Numbered from the stretch's first letter, positions 24,385 through 33,007 are shown. The stretch is DNA of 49,506 nt from Microbacteriaceae bacterium PS02066 (GCA_029959545.1 JASCPH010000021.1:1-49506), one strand, 5' to 3'. Made by a program: numbers and translations. The notes: generated by a model from the sequence alone, not told the origin.

Positions 24385-24440
24385 TCACGCCCTATGGGGA
24401 GGTCCCCGACGTCATGCCGCACCGCTTCGAACTCTGAGGT

Positions 24441-25715
24441 CTACTTCTGCGGAACCGTGCAGGTCACCTGGCTGGCGTTCTGCCCCGAGATCGACGACGG
24501 CAGCTCGACGGCCGTGTCGGACGGGAGCGCCTCGCCGCCCTCCGTGGCCCCCGGCGCAGGAGAAGTCGCGCCCGGGTCGGGAGCAGCCGTGTCGGGCACC
24601 TCACCGGTCACCTCCACGCCAAACCCACCGCTGGCTTCGCCCGTGAGCTGTAGCGGGCGGTTCTCGCGGAGGGCCGCGAACAGCGCATCCGCGGCGCCCG
24701 AGATCGGAACGAGCCCGTCTCCGGAGTAGGCCGCCGGGTACTGCACGAAGACGATGTCCTCGAACGGCACGTCCTTCAGCGCCATCGCGATCTGCGCCAT
24801 GCGGGTCGGGTTCGCGAGCTGCTTGTCGAGCACGAGCTGCTTCTCGCGCACCTGAGTCATCGCGACGTTCGCGAAGTTCAAGAGCTTGCCGGCGTCACCG
24901 AGCACGGCATCGCTCTGCATCTTGCGCACCAGCGACGACATGAACTGCTGCTGGTTCGAGATGCGACCGAGGTCCGAACCGTCTCCGATGCCGTGACGGA
25001 TGCGCAGGAACTGCAGCGCCTGCACGCCCTGCAGTGTGTGCGTCCCGGCTGTCAGCACGAGACCCGTGTGCCGGTCCGAGATGTCGCCCTGCACACAGAC
25101 GTCGACGCCGCCGACGGCGTCGGAGAGGTTGATCACGCCGGTCCAGCGGATGGCGGCGGCGAACTGGATGTCTTCGCCGGTGAGCTCCTCGACGGTGCGC
25201 ACCGTGCACGGCAGCCCGCCGTACATGTACGACGCGTTGATCTTCTCGGTGCCGCCGCCCACCGTGTCGCCGTCGGCATTCTGGCATTCGGCGATCGGCA
25301 CGTAGGTGTCACGCGGGAAGGAGACGACCGTCACGCGGCGAGGCTCGTCGCTGATGTGCACGAGCATCGTGACGTCGTTGCGCTCACCGCCGTCGTCGTC
25401 CATGCCGCACCGCGGGAACAGGGCGACATCCTGTCCTTCGCACGCATCCGTGCCCACGAGAAGCAGGTTCACGCCGCCCTCGATCTCGCCGAGCCCCGGC
25501 GGCAGCGCGGGGTCCCCCTCGTTCCCGATCTCGACCGAGTTGCCACCGATGGTCGCGGCCGCATCCCAAACGTGGAAACCCACGACCCCCGCAGCCGAGG
25601 CGATGCCGACCAGGGCGGCGACGCCGACGAGAGACAACGCCTGCAGCAGCGGATGCGGGGACCGCAACCGTCCGTGCCGGGCCACGGGCGCGCCGCGAAG
25701 GCGCCGCTTCCGCAT
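24441..25715 (-). CDS. LytR-CpsA-Psr (LCP) family cell-wall glycopolymer transferase (2)
   Basis: A 424-residue membrane-anchored LCP protein: a basic cytoplasmic start (MRKRRLRG), one transmembrane helix (about 30-55), then the extracellular LCP domain with NLLLVGTDA, RNDVTMLVHIS, VVSFPRDTYVPI, the Arg pair in FLRIRHGIGDGSDLGRISNQQQ and a Pro/Ala-rich tail ending in a lone Cys (VTCTVPQK). LCP enzymes attach teichoic-acid-like or other polymers to peptidoglycan from lipid carriers. The ATG overlaps the stop of the upstream paralogue, so the two form an operon. Which polymer is moved cannot be told. Confidence 0.9.
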   Translation of the reverse strand: MRKRRLRGAPVARHGRLRSPHPLLQALSLVGVAALVGIASAAGVVGFHVWDAAATIGGNSVEIGNEGDPALPPGLGEIEGGVNLLLVGTDACEGQDVALFPRCGMDDDGGERNDVTMLVHISDEPRRVTVVSFPRDTYVPIAECQNADGDTVGGGTEKINASYMYGGLPCTVRTVEELTGEDIQFAAAIRWTGVINLSDAVGGVDVCVQGDISDRHTGLVLTAGTHTLQGVQALQFLRIRHGIGDGSDLGRISNQQQFMSSLVRKMQSDAVLGDAGKLLNFANVAMTQVREKQLVLDKQLANPTRMAQIAMALKDVPFEDIVFVQYPAAYSGDGLVPISGAADALFAALRENRPLQLTGEASGGFGVEVTGEVPDTAAPDPGATSPAPGATEGGEALPSDTAVELPSSISGQNASQVTCTVPQK

Positions 25716-26980
25716 CAGCGCAGGTTTCCGTTCGAGCACGTCTCCTCGGCCGCCGTCTGCCCGGCGATCGAGGAGGGCAGAGCCACACTGTCGGTCGGGG
25801 TGGTGGGCTGTGCCGGATCTGCCGACTGGGTGGGCGTGGGCGCCGTCGGGTCGGTCGGCGCCTGGGTCGGATCAGCGACGATCGTGCCGTCTCCCTGACT
25901 CGTCGAGCCCGTCAGCACGAGCTGCTGGTTCGCGTCGATCGCATCGAACAGAGCCTCGGCGGCGCTCTTGTTGGGCACGACCCGGTTGGCGTCGTCCGGG
26001 TCGGTCAGGGTCGGGTACTGCACGAAGACGATGTCGTCGAACGGCACCTCCTTGACGGCGAGCGCGATCTGCACGAGCGTCATCGGGTTCGTGAGGCTCT
26101 CGCTCGGGGTGACGTTCTCGACGCCGACCGTGGCCAGCTTGTACAGCGTGGCGGGGTCGCTGAGCACGCCCTCGCCGACGAGCTTTCGGGCGAGACGAGA
26201 CATGTACTGCTGCTGGTTCGAGATGCGGCCGAGGTCGCCGCCGTTGCCCACACCGTGCCGCGTGCGCAAGAACTGGAGGGCCTCGAGACCCTGCACGTTG
26301 CGCGTGCCGGCGGGCCAGTCGATGCCCGTGTACGGGTCGCGGATCCCGTTGGCGATGCAGACATCCACGCCGCCGATCGCGTCGGTGATCTGGATGACAC
26401 CGCCGAAGGTGACGGATGCCGCGAACGGAATGTTCTGGCCGGTCAGCTCCGAGATGGTCTTCACCGCGCAGCTCAGACCACCGTAGGAGAAGGTCGAGTT
26501 CAGCTGCTGCTTGCTCATGGCGGAGCCCGTCGAGCCGTCCGGTCGGGTGCAGGACGGGATCGGGATCATGAGATCGCGGGGGAAGGAGATCACCGTCACC
26601 CGGCGCGGGTTGTCGGAGATGTGCAGCAGCAGGTTGACGTCGTTGAGGTCGCCCTCGGAGTCGGCGCCGGTGCACCGCTCGCCGAAGAGTGCGGCATACT
26701 CGGGCTCGCATGCGTCCGTGCCGGCGAGGAAGAGGTTCACTCCGCCCTCGATCGCCCCGATGTCCGGCGGCACGGCACTCTGGCCTTCGAGCGCGACCGC
26801 GTCCTGCGTGAGGTTGGTCGTCAGACTCCAGACGTTGTAGCCGACGACGCCGATGCCGGCGACGAGCACCACGGCGAGCGAGACGGCCACGAGCTTGAAG
26901 AACTGTGCGACGGGATGCGGCGAGCGCAATCGGCCGTGGCGCGCCACCGTCTGGCGACGCCCGCTTCGGGTCGGGCTCAC
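25715..26980 (-). CDS. LytR-CpsA-Psr (LCP) family cell-wall glycopolymer transferase (1)
   Basis: A 421-residue paralogue of the following gene with the same layout: RHGRLRSPHP, a membrane helix (about 30-50), the LCP domain (NLFLAGTDA, LNDVNLLLHIS, VISFPRDLMIPI, FLRTRHGVGNGGDLGRISNQQQ), a Pro/Thr-rich linker and a C-terminal ETCSNGNLR with one Cys. GTG 26980 is chosen because GAGAGGA lies upstream; the ATG at 27040 has no ribosome site. It is the first gene of a two-gene operon. Confidence 0.9.
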   Translation of the reverse strand: MSPTRSGRRQTVARHGRLRSPHPVAQFFKLVAVSLAVVLVAGIGVVGYNVWSLTTNLTQDAVALEGQSAVPPDIGAIEGGVNLFLAGTDACEPEYAALFGERCTGADSEGDLNDVNLLLHISDNPRRVTVISFPRDLMIPIPSCTRPDGSTGSAMSKQQLNSTFSYGGLSCAVKTISELTGQNIPFAASVTFGGVIQITDAIGGVDVCIANGIRDPYTGIDWPAGTRNVQGLEALQFLRTRHGVGNGGDLGRISNQQQYMSRLARKLVGEGVLSDPATLYKLATVGVENVTPSESLTNPMTLVQIALAVKEVPFDDIVFVQYPTLTDPDDANRVVPNKSAAEALFDAIDANQQLVLTGSTSQGDGTIVADPTQAPTDPTAPTPTQSADPAQPTTPTDSVALPSSIAGQTAAEETCSNGNLR

Positions 26981-27101
26981 ACGGGTCCTCTCGTATGCAC
27001 AAGCTGCAGGCGCGGCGCTATCCACACGCGCTGCCCCCATAGATCAGAGCCCATCCTAGGAGTGGCGACCTGAGAACGACGTGCGGATCATCTGGGCGCG
27101 C

Positions 27102-28019
27102 TCAGCGCGGTGCCCGCGGAAGCGTGAGTCGCACGCTCGTTCCACGCCCGAACTGCGACCGGAGGGAGACCTCCCCGCCGTGCCGGTGCACCACCACGCG
27201 CACGAGCGAGAGACCGAGACCCGTTCCTTCGACGCCCCGGGCGTCCTGGGCCCGCCACAGTTCCTCCCACACGAAGGGGACGTCTTCGCCACGGATACCC
27301 CACCCCGTGTCGGCGACCTCGATGACGACGGCATCCTTCTCCTCCGTGCCGCGCACCTCGATGCGAGCGCCCTCGTCCGAGTACTTCACCGCGTTCAGCA
27401 GGAGGTTGCGCACGGCGACGGCAAGGAGGTCGGGATCCCCGGTCACGGCGGGCAGCGGCCAGGGGACGGTGGGCAGGACGGTCTCGACGCTGCGGTGTGT
27501 GCCACGTGCGGCGAGTTCGTCACGCAACGCGGCCACCTCTTCTTCCACGATGACCGTCAGGTCCACTCGCGATGCCTCGATCGGCCGCGTCTCCAGGGAG
27601 GACAGGGCGCGCAGCTGCATGACGACGCCGCTCAGCCGTGCAGCCTGTGCCGACGCGATCACCAGGTTCTCCGACGGCGTCTGCTCCCCCGCCGCCAGCG
27701 CCGAACGGATGGCGGTCACCGGGTTCTTGAGTTCGTGATCGAGCCGGCGCAGGAACCGCCGGTGCGCATCGCGCTCGGCGACCGATCCCTCGGCGCGGGC
27801 GGCGACCAGCGCGGCATCGCGCCGCCGCAGCCGCATCGGCCGCACGAACAGCGCGAGCATCAGAACAACGGACAGGAGCGAACCGGACACGACGAGCACG
27901 GTGGCCAGCGGCACCCGCAGCACGAGGGAGCCGTTGCCTCCGGCGAGTGCGAGCACGACGGCGATGAGCGCGGCCAGGGCAAGAGGGGCGGCGACCAGCA
28001 CCAGGCGCACGGGTTTCAT
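27102..28019 (-). CDS. sensor histidine kinase without extracytoplasmic sensor domain
   Basis: A 305-residue kinase with two N-terminal transmembrane helices (about 7-27 and 37-58) and almost nothing between them, so it cannot bind a ligand outside by itself. HisKA follows with the phosphoacceptor His95 in LDHELKNP, then HATPase_c with NLLLNAVKYSDEG, DTGWGIRGED and GTGLGLSLV. The short loop suggests it senses through the membrane or through a partner; the lipoproteins and small membrane protein of the same operon are candidates. The ATG overlaps the stop of the response-regulator gene (ATGA). Confidence 0.9.
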   Translation of the reverse strand: MKPVRLVLVAAPLALAALIAVVLALAGGNGSLVLRVPLATVLVVSGSLLSVVLMLALFVRPMRLRRRDAALVAARAEGSVAERDAHRRFLRRLDHELKNPVTAIRSALAAGEQTPSENLVIASAQAARLSGVVMQLRALSSLETRPIEASRVDLTVIVEEEVAALRDELAARGTHRSVETVLPTVPWPLPAVTGDPDLLAVAVRNLLLNAVKYSDEGARIEVRGTEEKDAVVIEVADTGWGIRGEDVPFVWEELWRAQDARGVEGTGLGLSLVRVVVHRHGGEVSLRSQFGRGTSVRLTLPRAPR

Positions 28020-28735
28020 GACGCGCTCACGGGTGCGCAGAAGCGGTAGCCCGCGCCTGGAAGTGTCTCGATCCAGCGCGGCTGCTGGGCGTCGTCGCCC
28101 AGTGCGCGACGCAGTTCCGCGATGCGGTGATCGACGGCGCGCGTGGTGACGGCGAACTCGAAGCCCCAGAGGGTCTCGAGCAGGTGCTCCCTCGTGTGCA
28201 CTTCGTCGGGGTGCGACATCAGGTACTCGAGCAGGGTGAGCGCCTTGGGCGTCAGCTCGAGCGTCGCCCCGTCGCGGTGCACGCGACGGGCCACGCGGTC
28301 GAGCCGGAGCCCCGCGCTGACCAGCTGCGACGATGCGGTCAGCGGCTTGCCGCCGCCCGCCGTGCGGCGCAGGACGGCGCGGATGCGGGCGACGAGTTCC
28401 GGCGGGTCGAAGGGCTTGCCGAGATAGTCGTCGGCGCCTTCCTCCAGCGCCGCGGTGCGCTCGAACGACGCATCCACATTGGTGAGCATGATGACCGGGG
28501 TCCACGCATCCGCACGGCGCAGGCGCCGCGCGAGCTCACGGCCGTCCATGCGGGGCATGAGCACGTCGGAGACGACGATGTGCGGCGCGAAGGCGGCGTG
28601 CGCGTCGAGGGCGCTCTGCCCGTCGGCTTCCACGCGCACATCGAATCCGCTGCGTTCGAGGAACGGCGCGAGGGTGGAGGTGATCGCCTCCTCGTCGTCC
28701 ACGAGCAGCACACGGGTGCGCGCCTGGTCGCTCAC
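28016..28735 (-). CDS. OmpR/PhoB-type response regulator
   Basis: A 239-residue regulator with an intact receiver (Asp13-Asp14, phosphoacceptor Asp57 in VVSDVLMPRMDG, Thr85, Lys107 in LGKPFD) and a C-terminal winged helix (LELTPKALTLLEYLMSHPDEVHT to LPGAGYRF). It starts at GTG 28735, overlapping the stop of the small membrane protein gene, and overlaps the cognate kinase downstream. Likely targets are its own operon and the divergent ABC exporter at 30859, judged only from position. Confidence 0.92.
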   Translation of the reverse strand: MSDQARTRVLLVDDEEAITSTLAPFLERSGFDVRVEADGQSALDAHAAFAPHIVVSDVLMPRMDGRELARRLRRADAWTPVIMLTNVDASFERTAALEEGADDYLGKPFDPPELVARIRAVLRRTAGGGKPLTASSQLVSAGLRLDRVARRVHRDGATLELTPKALTLLEYLMSHPDEVHTREHLLETLWGFEFAVTTRAVDHRIAELRRALGDDAQQPRWIETLPGAGYRFCAPVSAS

Positions 28736-28998
28736 GAGGCGTTCACCGCCCAGATCCCGATTCCCAACGCGGCGAGGATCAGGACGGCGATCGCCGCGAT
28801 CGTGAGGTAGCCGATCACGAGGCCCGCAATCGCGAAGCCCGCTCCGTCGGCATGGGTGCGGCGGATGCGGGCGAGCGCGACGTGGCCGAAGATCACCGCG
28901 AGCAGGTTGAACCCGAGCAATGCGAGCACGAAGGACGTGATGGCCAGCCCGTCGGTGGGGCGCGTGACGTAGACATACTGCTGCGGGGGCTGGGACAT
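28732..28998 (-). CDS. small DUF4190-type membrane protein
   Basis: Eighty-eight residues: a short Gln/Tyr-rich cytoplasmic start (MSQPPQQYVYVTRPTDG), two transmembrane segments separated by ARIRRTHADGAGFAIAG, and a short end. This is the DUF4190 pattern. ATG 28998 is preferred over 29007 because GGAGG sits 9 bases before it. It lies between the lipoproteins and the two-component genes with overlaps on both sides and could link lipoprotein state to the kinase, which is inference. Confidence 0.82.
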   Translation of the reverse strand: MSQPPQQYVYVTRPTDGLAITSFVLALLGFNLLAVIFGHVALARIRRTHADGAGFAIAGLVIGYLTIAAIAVLILAALGIGIWAVNAS

Positions 28999-29003
28999 GG
29001 TGG

Positions 29004-29513
29004 TCATCCTCCGGTCGTGGCGCGCGCCGTGTTCGCTGCGCCGGTATCGGTCACGTCCGGGGATCCGCTCTCCCACCGCACGTCGTTGCCGCTGCCACCG
29101 AGTTGGGCGATATCGACCGACGCAGCCTGTATCTGGTTGGCGGCTCCGGTGATCTCGAGCGTGCCGATGCGATCGGCGAGCACGACGGCGCCGCTCGCCG
29201 TCACCCTGACGAGGGCGCACTCCCCCTCGATCGACACGGTCGCTCCCGCCTGCGCGACGACGACCTCGCCCGAGGCGCAGGAGGTCTGCTGCGCCACGTC
29301 GGCATAGCGCTCGCGCAGCTCGTCGGACGCCGCGGATGGAGGCCCCGATGGGCCCGGCGATGGCGCCTGCTCGTTCGGGACCGACGTCGCGGGCGCCGGC
29401 GTCGACGAGGGAGCGGGGTCGGCCGCGGGAGCTCCGGGCGCCTCATAGGCGACGGAGCACCCGGTCAGGAGCACGGCGAGGGCGGCGAGCGCGAGCGGCA
29501 GCGTCTTCTTCAT
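29004..29513 (-). CDS. DUF3060-type lipoprotein
   Basis: A 169-residue lipoprotein with lipobox LLTGC (Cys19), a Pro/Ser/Ala linker of about 45 residues and a beta-rich C-terminal domain with the repeating DUF3060 pattern (ITGAANQIQAASVDIAQLGGSGNDVRW, then SPDVTDTGAAN as landmarks). A Cys pair (SCASGE, GECALV) could form a disulfide. It lies 12 bases after the OmpA-like lipoprotein and overlaps the next gene by a few bases, so it belongs to the five-gene envelope operon. Confidence 0.82.
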   Translation of the reverse strand: MKKTLPLALAALAVLLTGCSVAYEAPGAPAADPAPSSTPAPATSVPNEQAPSPGPSGPPSAASDELRERYADVAQQTSCASGEVVVAQAGATVSIEGECALVRVTASGAVVLADRIGTLEITGAANQIQAASVDIAQLGGSGNDVRWESGSPDVTDTGAANTARATTGG

Positions 29514-29525
29514 CGTCTCGTCCGC

Positions 29526-30704
29526 TCAGAAGGCCGGGATGAAGATCTCGACGCGGCGGTTGAGCTGGCGTCCGGCGGGGTTGTCGACGCCGTCGATCTC
29601 GTTCGCGGCGACCGGCGCGCCCTCACCGTACCCGACCGCGCTGAGCGACGCGGTGACACCGCGGTCTTTCAGCGCGGCGACGACGGATGCGGCGCGCCGC
29701 TCGGACAGCTCCTGGTTATAGCTGTCGGAGCCGATCGCGTCGGTGTGCCCGCCGATCTCGGCCGTCGGGACGTCGAGCTCCGTCATCGCGGCCGCCAACG
29801 CGTCGAGCACGCCCGCCGCATCCGCCCGGATCTCAGATCGGTCGAAATCGAAGAGCACGCCGTCGCTGAGGGTGATCGTGGTGCCGCAGGAGGTGATGGG
29901 CGCGAGCGTGCCCATCGGCGGAAACACGCCGACCGGCGCGACGGCGGGGAGCGCGTCCACCTCGACGGGCTCGCCGTTGACCGTGCCCGTGCCGTCGCCG
30001 TCGTTGCGGATGTCCAGGCCGGCCGCGATGTAGGAGCCGGAGCCGTCGCCGTAGTTGTGGATCTCGACGTCTGCGTCGCGGTACATCGCCGAGCCGTCGC
30101 CGTAGTTCCAGTGCTCGACGCCGTTGCCGGTGCGCGAGGCGGAACCGTCGCCGTAGACCCAGGTGGCACCGTCGGCCGTGGTCACCGAGCCGGAACCGTC
30201 GCCGTAGTTGTGGATCTCGATACCGTCGGCGATGTAGGAGCCCGAACCGTCGCCGTAGACGTTCGCGGTCACCCCGTTGAGGGTGAAGCTGCCCGAGCCG
30301 TCGCCGTAGTTGTGCACCGCGCCGTCGGGTCCGGTGAAGGTTCCTGAGCCGTCGCCGTAGAGGAGCACCGACCCCTGCGCACTCGCGCGTTCTGTCACAT
30401 CGCCGCAGGCGGCGGGGCGCACCTCGACGCCGGATCGCGGCGCGATCTGGTGATCCAGCTGAATCGCGAAGCCGCCGAGCGAGCTGTCGAGCAGCGACAG
30501 GTCGGGCATCGTGAACAGCGGGACCGGCGGCACCTCGCCCGGCGCGTAGCCCGCGACGACGGGGACGGTCGGCGTCGACGACGCGTTCGGCGTGCTCGCA
30601 GCGGCGGGGGCGGATGCGGACGGACGGGGCTCGGCGGCGCATCCCGCGACCAGTACTCCGACGGCCGCGACGAGGGCCAGGGTGCGAGGGGCGGTGGTGC
30701 TCAT
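29526..30704 (-). CDS. OmpA-family lipoprotein with eight 17-residue YGDGSGS repeats
   Basis: A 392-residue lipoprotein: signal peptide with lipobox LVAGC (Cys22), a Pro/Ala linker, a short domain (about 60-112), eight consecutive repeats of exactly 17 residues (116-251) of the type YGDGSGSYIADGIEIHN, and a C-terminal OmpA peptidoglycan-binding domain (about 275-392) with VLFDFDRSEIRADA, GGHTDAIGSDSYNQELSERRA and NRRVEIFI. OmpA domains grip peptidoglycan, so the protein probably spans from membrane to wall. ATG 30704 is chosen because it starts the signal peptide. It is first in the operon and divergent from the ABC exporter. Confidence 0.9.
   Translation of the reverse strand: MSTTAPRTLALVAAVGVLVAGCAAEPRPSASAPAAASTPNASSTPTVPVVAGYAPGEVPPVPLFTMPDLSLLDSSLGGFAIQLDHQIAPRSGVEVRPAACGDVTERASAQGSVLLYGDGSGTFTGPDGAVHNYGDGSGSFTLNGVTANVYGDGSGSYIADGIEIHNYGDGSGSVTTADGATWVYGDGSASRTGNGVEHWNYGDGSAMYRDADVEIHNYGDGSGSYIAAGLDIRNDGDGTGTVNGEPVEVDALPAVAPVGVFPPMGTLAPITSCGTTITLSDGVLFDFDRSEIRADAAGVLDALAAAMTELDVPTAEIGGHTDAIGSDSYNQELSERRAASVVAALKDRGVTASLSAVGYGEGAPVAANEIDGVDNPAGRQLNRRVEIFIPAF
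29952..30359 (-). repeat. 51-bp coding tandem repeat, eight units
   Basis: Eight direct repeats of 51 bp encode the YGDGSGS units. The best-kept part on the plus strand is GAGCCGTCGCCGTAG or a close variant, once per unit. The other positions vary freely while length stays exact, as expected for a repeat under structural constraint such as a beta-solenoid. Confidence 0.9.
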
Positions 30705-30858
30705 GCACTGACCGTATCGAGAGGGCGCGGCCTGTCGGTCGCAGGACGGTCGCACCTGTGTATCAATCCCGCGACACAGCCGCGATCATCCCCGCGGATG
30801 ATGCGGATGATCCCCGAGGCCGACGACATCGCTGCGGCCTCCGAGGAGGCTCGAAGAC
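30705..30858. promoter_or_regulatory. divergent promoter region of envelope operon and ABC exporter
   Basis: This 154-base gap separates the OmpA-lipoprotein operon (left) from the ABC exporter operon (right) and must hold both promoters. GGATGATGCGGATGATCC at about 30796-30813 is a short symmetric stretch that could be an operator. No gene is seen. Confidence 0.5.
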
Positions 30859-31575
30859 ATGCACGCTCCCTCACCTTCTCGTCCCGTTCTCGCCGCGCGC
30901 GGTCTCGTCAAGCGCTACGGCACACTCACCGCCCTGGCGGGCGTGGATGTGACGATCGCCGCGGGCGAGGCCGTGGCGGTGATGGGTGCATCGGGATCGG
31001 GGAAGACCACCCTGCTGCACTGCCTCGCAGCGGTCATCGCCCCGGACGGCGGCTCCGTCCGCCTGGGCCAGGCCGAACCGGTCGAGCTGGTCGGCATGGA
31101 TGAGAAGGGACGCTCCGCCATCCGTCGCAGCCAGCTTGGGTTCGTGTTCCAGGAGCACCTGCTGCTGCCGGAGCTCACCGCGCTGGAGAACGCCGCCCTC
31201 CCCCTGCTGGTGCTGGGCGTGCCGAGGCGCGACGCAGAGCAGCACGCCGCCGGATGGCTGCACGCCCTGGGGCTGGCGGGCATGGAGGGTCGCCGCATCG
31301 GCCAGCTCTCCGGCGGGCAGGCGCAGCGCGTGGCGATCGCCCGTGCGCAGGTGACCGGCGCACCGCTCGTCTTCGCCGACGAACCCACGGGCGCGCTCGA
31401 CTCCGCCACCTCCGCCGAGGTGATGTCGGCCCTCCTCCACGCCACGGTCGGTCAGGGGCGCAGCCTCGTCGTTGTGACCCACGACGCCGACGTCGCGGCA
31501 CGGTGCCATCGCGTCGTCCGGATGCGGGACGGCCGCATCCTCGACGCCGCTTCGACGGCCGAGGCGCAGCGATGA
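30859..31575 (+). CDS. ABC exporter ATPase (LolD/FtsE/MacB-like)
   Basis: A 238-residue ATPase with Walker A GASGSGKTT (43-51), signature LSGGQ (150-154), Walker B VFADEP with Asp174-Glu175 and H-switch VTHD. The sequence class is that of ATPases that power FtsX/MacB-like permeases, which move lipoproteins or peptides or work mechanically rather than pump solutes. GAGGAGG precedes the ATG. It overlaps the permease gene by ATGA and is divergent from the OmpA-lipoprotein operon. Confidence 0.9.
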   Translation: MHAPSPSRPVLAARGLVKRYGTLTALAGVDVTIAAGEAVAVMGASGSGKTTLLHCLAAVIAPDGGSVRLGQAEPVELVGMDEKGRSAIRRSQLGFVFQEHLLLPELTALENAALPLLVLGVPRRDAEQHAAGWLHALGLAGMEGRRIGQLSGGQAQRVAIARAQVTGAPLVFADEPTGALDSATSAEVMSALLHATVGQGRSLVVVTHDADVAARCHRVVRMRDGRILDAASTAEAQR

Positions 31576-32939
31576 GCGCGCTCGCCTCGCAGGGCGCGGT
31601 GCGGCGCACGCTCACGCTCTCGCGCCTCCTCGCCCGGCCGTCGCGCCAGTCCCGCGCGGCCATCGTGCTGCCTGTCGTCGCGTTCGCCGCCACGACCACA
31701 CTGCTGCTGATCGTCGCCGGCGGCACACGCATGTTCCTCACCGACGACCGCGGGGGCGAGTTCACCGGGATGTACGGCATCCTCGCGGTGCTCGCGCTCG
31801 TGCTGCTGGCCGTTCCCCTCGCGACCCTCGGTGCCGCGGCGGCTCGGCTGTCGAGCCGGAGGCGCGACGACCGCCTCGCGACCCTGCGCCTGCTGGGCGC
31901 CACCTCCGGCGAGGTCGCGGCGATGACGGTACTCGAAGCCGCCGCAACGGCCGCCGTCGGCGCCGCGCTGGGGGCGATCGTCTACGCTGCCATCCTGCCG
32001 CTCGTGGGCCTGCTGCCCTTCTTCGGGGGCCCGATCGGCGTGGCCGCGGTGTGGGCCGGCTTCGACGTCCTCGCCCTCGTGCTCGTGGGGGTCGTGGCCC
32101 TCGCGACCGTGAGTGCCACCCTCGGGCTCCGCCGGGTCGCGCTCACACCGCTCGGCGTGCGCCGGCGTTCGGATCCCGCACCCCGTCGACGTACCGCGGT
32201 GGTCGTGGGCGTGATCGGCGTCGCCGCGGTCACCCTCATCGTCCTGAATCTCTCGGCCATCGGAGAGCTGGTCGGCCCCGCCGTCTCAGTCGCGCTGCTG
32301 CTGGCGCTCTTTGCCGGCTCCCTCGGCCTGCTGAATCTCATCGGCACCCCGATCGTCGCCGCGCGCGGGCGCGCGATGGCGCGCCGCGCCGGGGATGCGG
32401 CGCACCTGATCGCGGGGCGAGAACTCGCCGCCCATGCCGCCGTCGCCTGGCGACGCGTCTCCGCGATCGCGATGGTCTCCTTCATCGCGGTCGTCGGTGG
32501 GGCGGGCATGAGCCTGGTCGCGCTGGCCGGCGACGACGCGGCGGACAGCGGCACGGTGTTCGCCGACATCCGCACGGGCGTGCTCGTCACGCTCGCGTCG
32601 GCGTTCCTGCTCCTGGCGTGTTCGGTCGGGGTGACGCAGGCCGCATCCGTGCTCGAGGACCGGGAGCTGATCGTGGGTCTCGACCGTCTCGGCGTTCCCG
32701 CGTCCGATCTCGCCCGCGCCCGACGCATCACGGTACTGCTGCCGCTGCGCTGGGCGGCGCTGGGCGGCGCGATCGCGGGCATCGCGCTGAGCCTGCCGAT
32801 CATCGGCATCACCCTGGTGCTGGCTCCGACGTCGCTGCTGATCATCGCCGGGACGTTCGCCGTGGGCGTCGCTCTCGTGCTGGCCTCGCTCGCCTCGACC
32901 GAGCCGCTCGTGCGATCGATCCGGCGGCCGGTCGCGTGA
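31572..32939 (+). CDS. FtsX-like ABC permease
   Basis: A 455-residue permease with about eight hydrophobic segments in two halves. The first FtsX-type domain (about 65-170) contains RLSSRRRDDRLATLRLLGATSGEVA, the second (about 280-440) RELIVGLDRLGVPASDLARARRI; the RLLGA/ALGA-like elbow is family-typical. There is no large extracellular domain, unlike MacB. It is coupled to the ATPase by ATGA and ends before the cellulase promoter. Confidence 0.87.
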   Translation: MSALASQGAVRRTLTLSRLLARPSRQSRAAIVLPVVAFAATTTLLLIVAGGTRMFLTDDRGGEFTGMYGILAVLALVLLAVPLATLGAAAARLSSRRRDDRLATLRLLGATSGEVAAMTVLEAAATAAVGAALGAIVYAAILPLVGLLPFFGGPIGVAAVWAGFDVLALVLVGVVALATVSATLGLRRVALTPLGVRRRSDPAPRRRTAVVVGVIGVAAVTLIVLNLSAIGELVGPAVSVALLLALFAGSLGLLNLIGTPIVAARGRAMARRAGDAAHLIAGRELAAHAAVAWRRVSAIAMVSFIAVVGGAGMSLVALAGDDAADSGTVFADIRTGVLVTLASAFLLLACSVGVTQAASVLEDRELIVGLDRLGVPASDLARARRITVLLPLRWAALGGAIAGIALSLPIIGITLVLAPTSLLIIAGTFAVGVALVLASLASTEPLVRSIRRPVA

Positions 32940-32950
32940 TCCACAGTTTG

Positions 32951-32964
32951 TCGAAATCTTTCGA
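32951..32964. promoter_or_regulatory. TCGAAA-TC-TTTCGA inverted repeat (LacI-type operator candidate)
   Basis: Six-base arms TCGAAA and TTTCGA match perfectly around a 2-base centre. The site lies 30 bases upstream of the CebR-type box and 60 before the cellulase ATG. CGAAA-TTTCG palindromes are common for LacI-family sugar repressors, so a second carbohydrate signal may act here. Confidence 0.6.
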
Positions 32965-32993
32965 TACCGGCGCATGCGTTCTGCTAAGTTCCG

Positions 32994-33007
32994 TGGGAGC
33001 GCTCCCA
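32994..33007. promoter_or_regulatory. CebR-type operator TGGGAGCGCTCCCA
   Basis: A perfect 14-bp palindrome identical to the consensus bound by CebR, the LacI-family repressor released by cellobiose or cellotriose in actinobacteria. It lies 17 bases before the GH9 cellulase ATG, just upstream of the AAGGAG ribosome site, where bound repressor would block transcription. No cebR gene is in the window. Confidence 0.92.
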
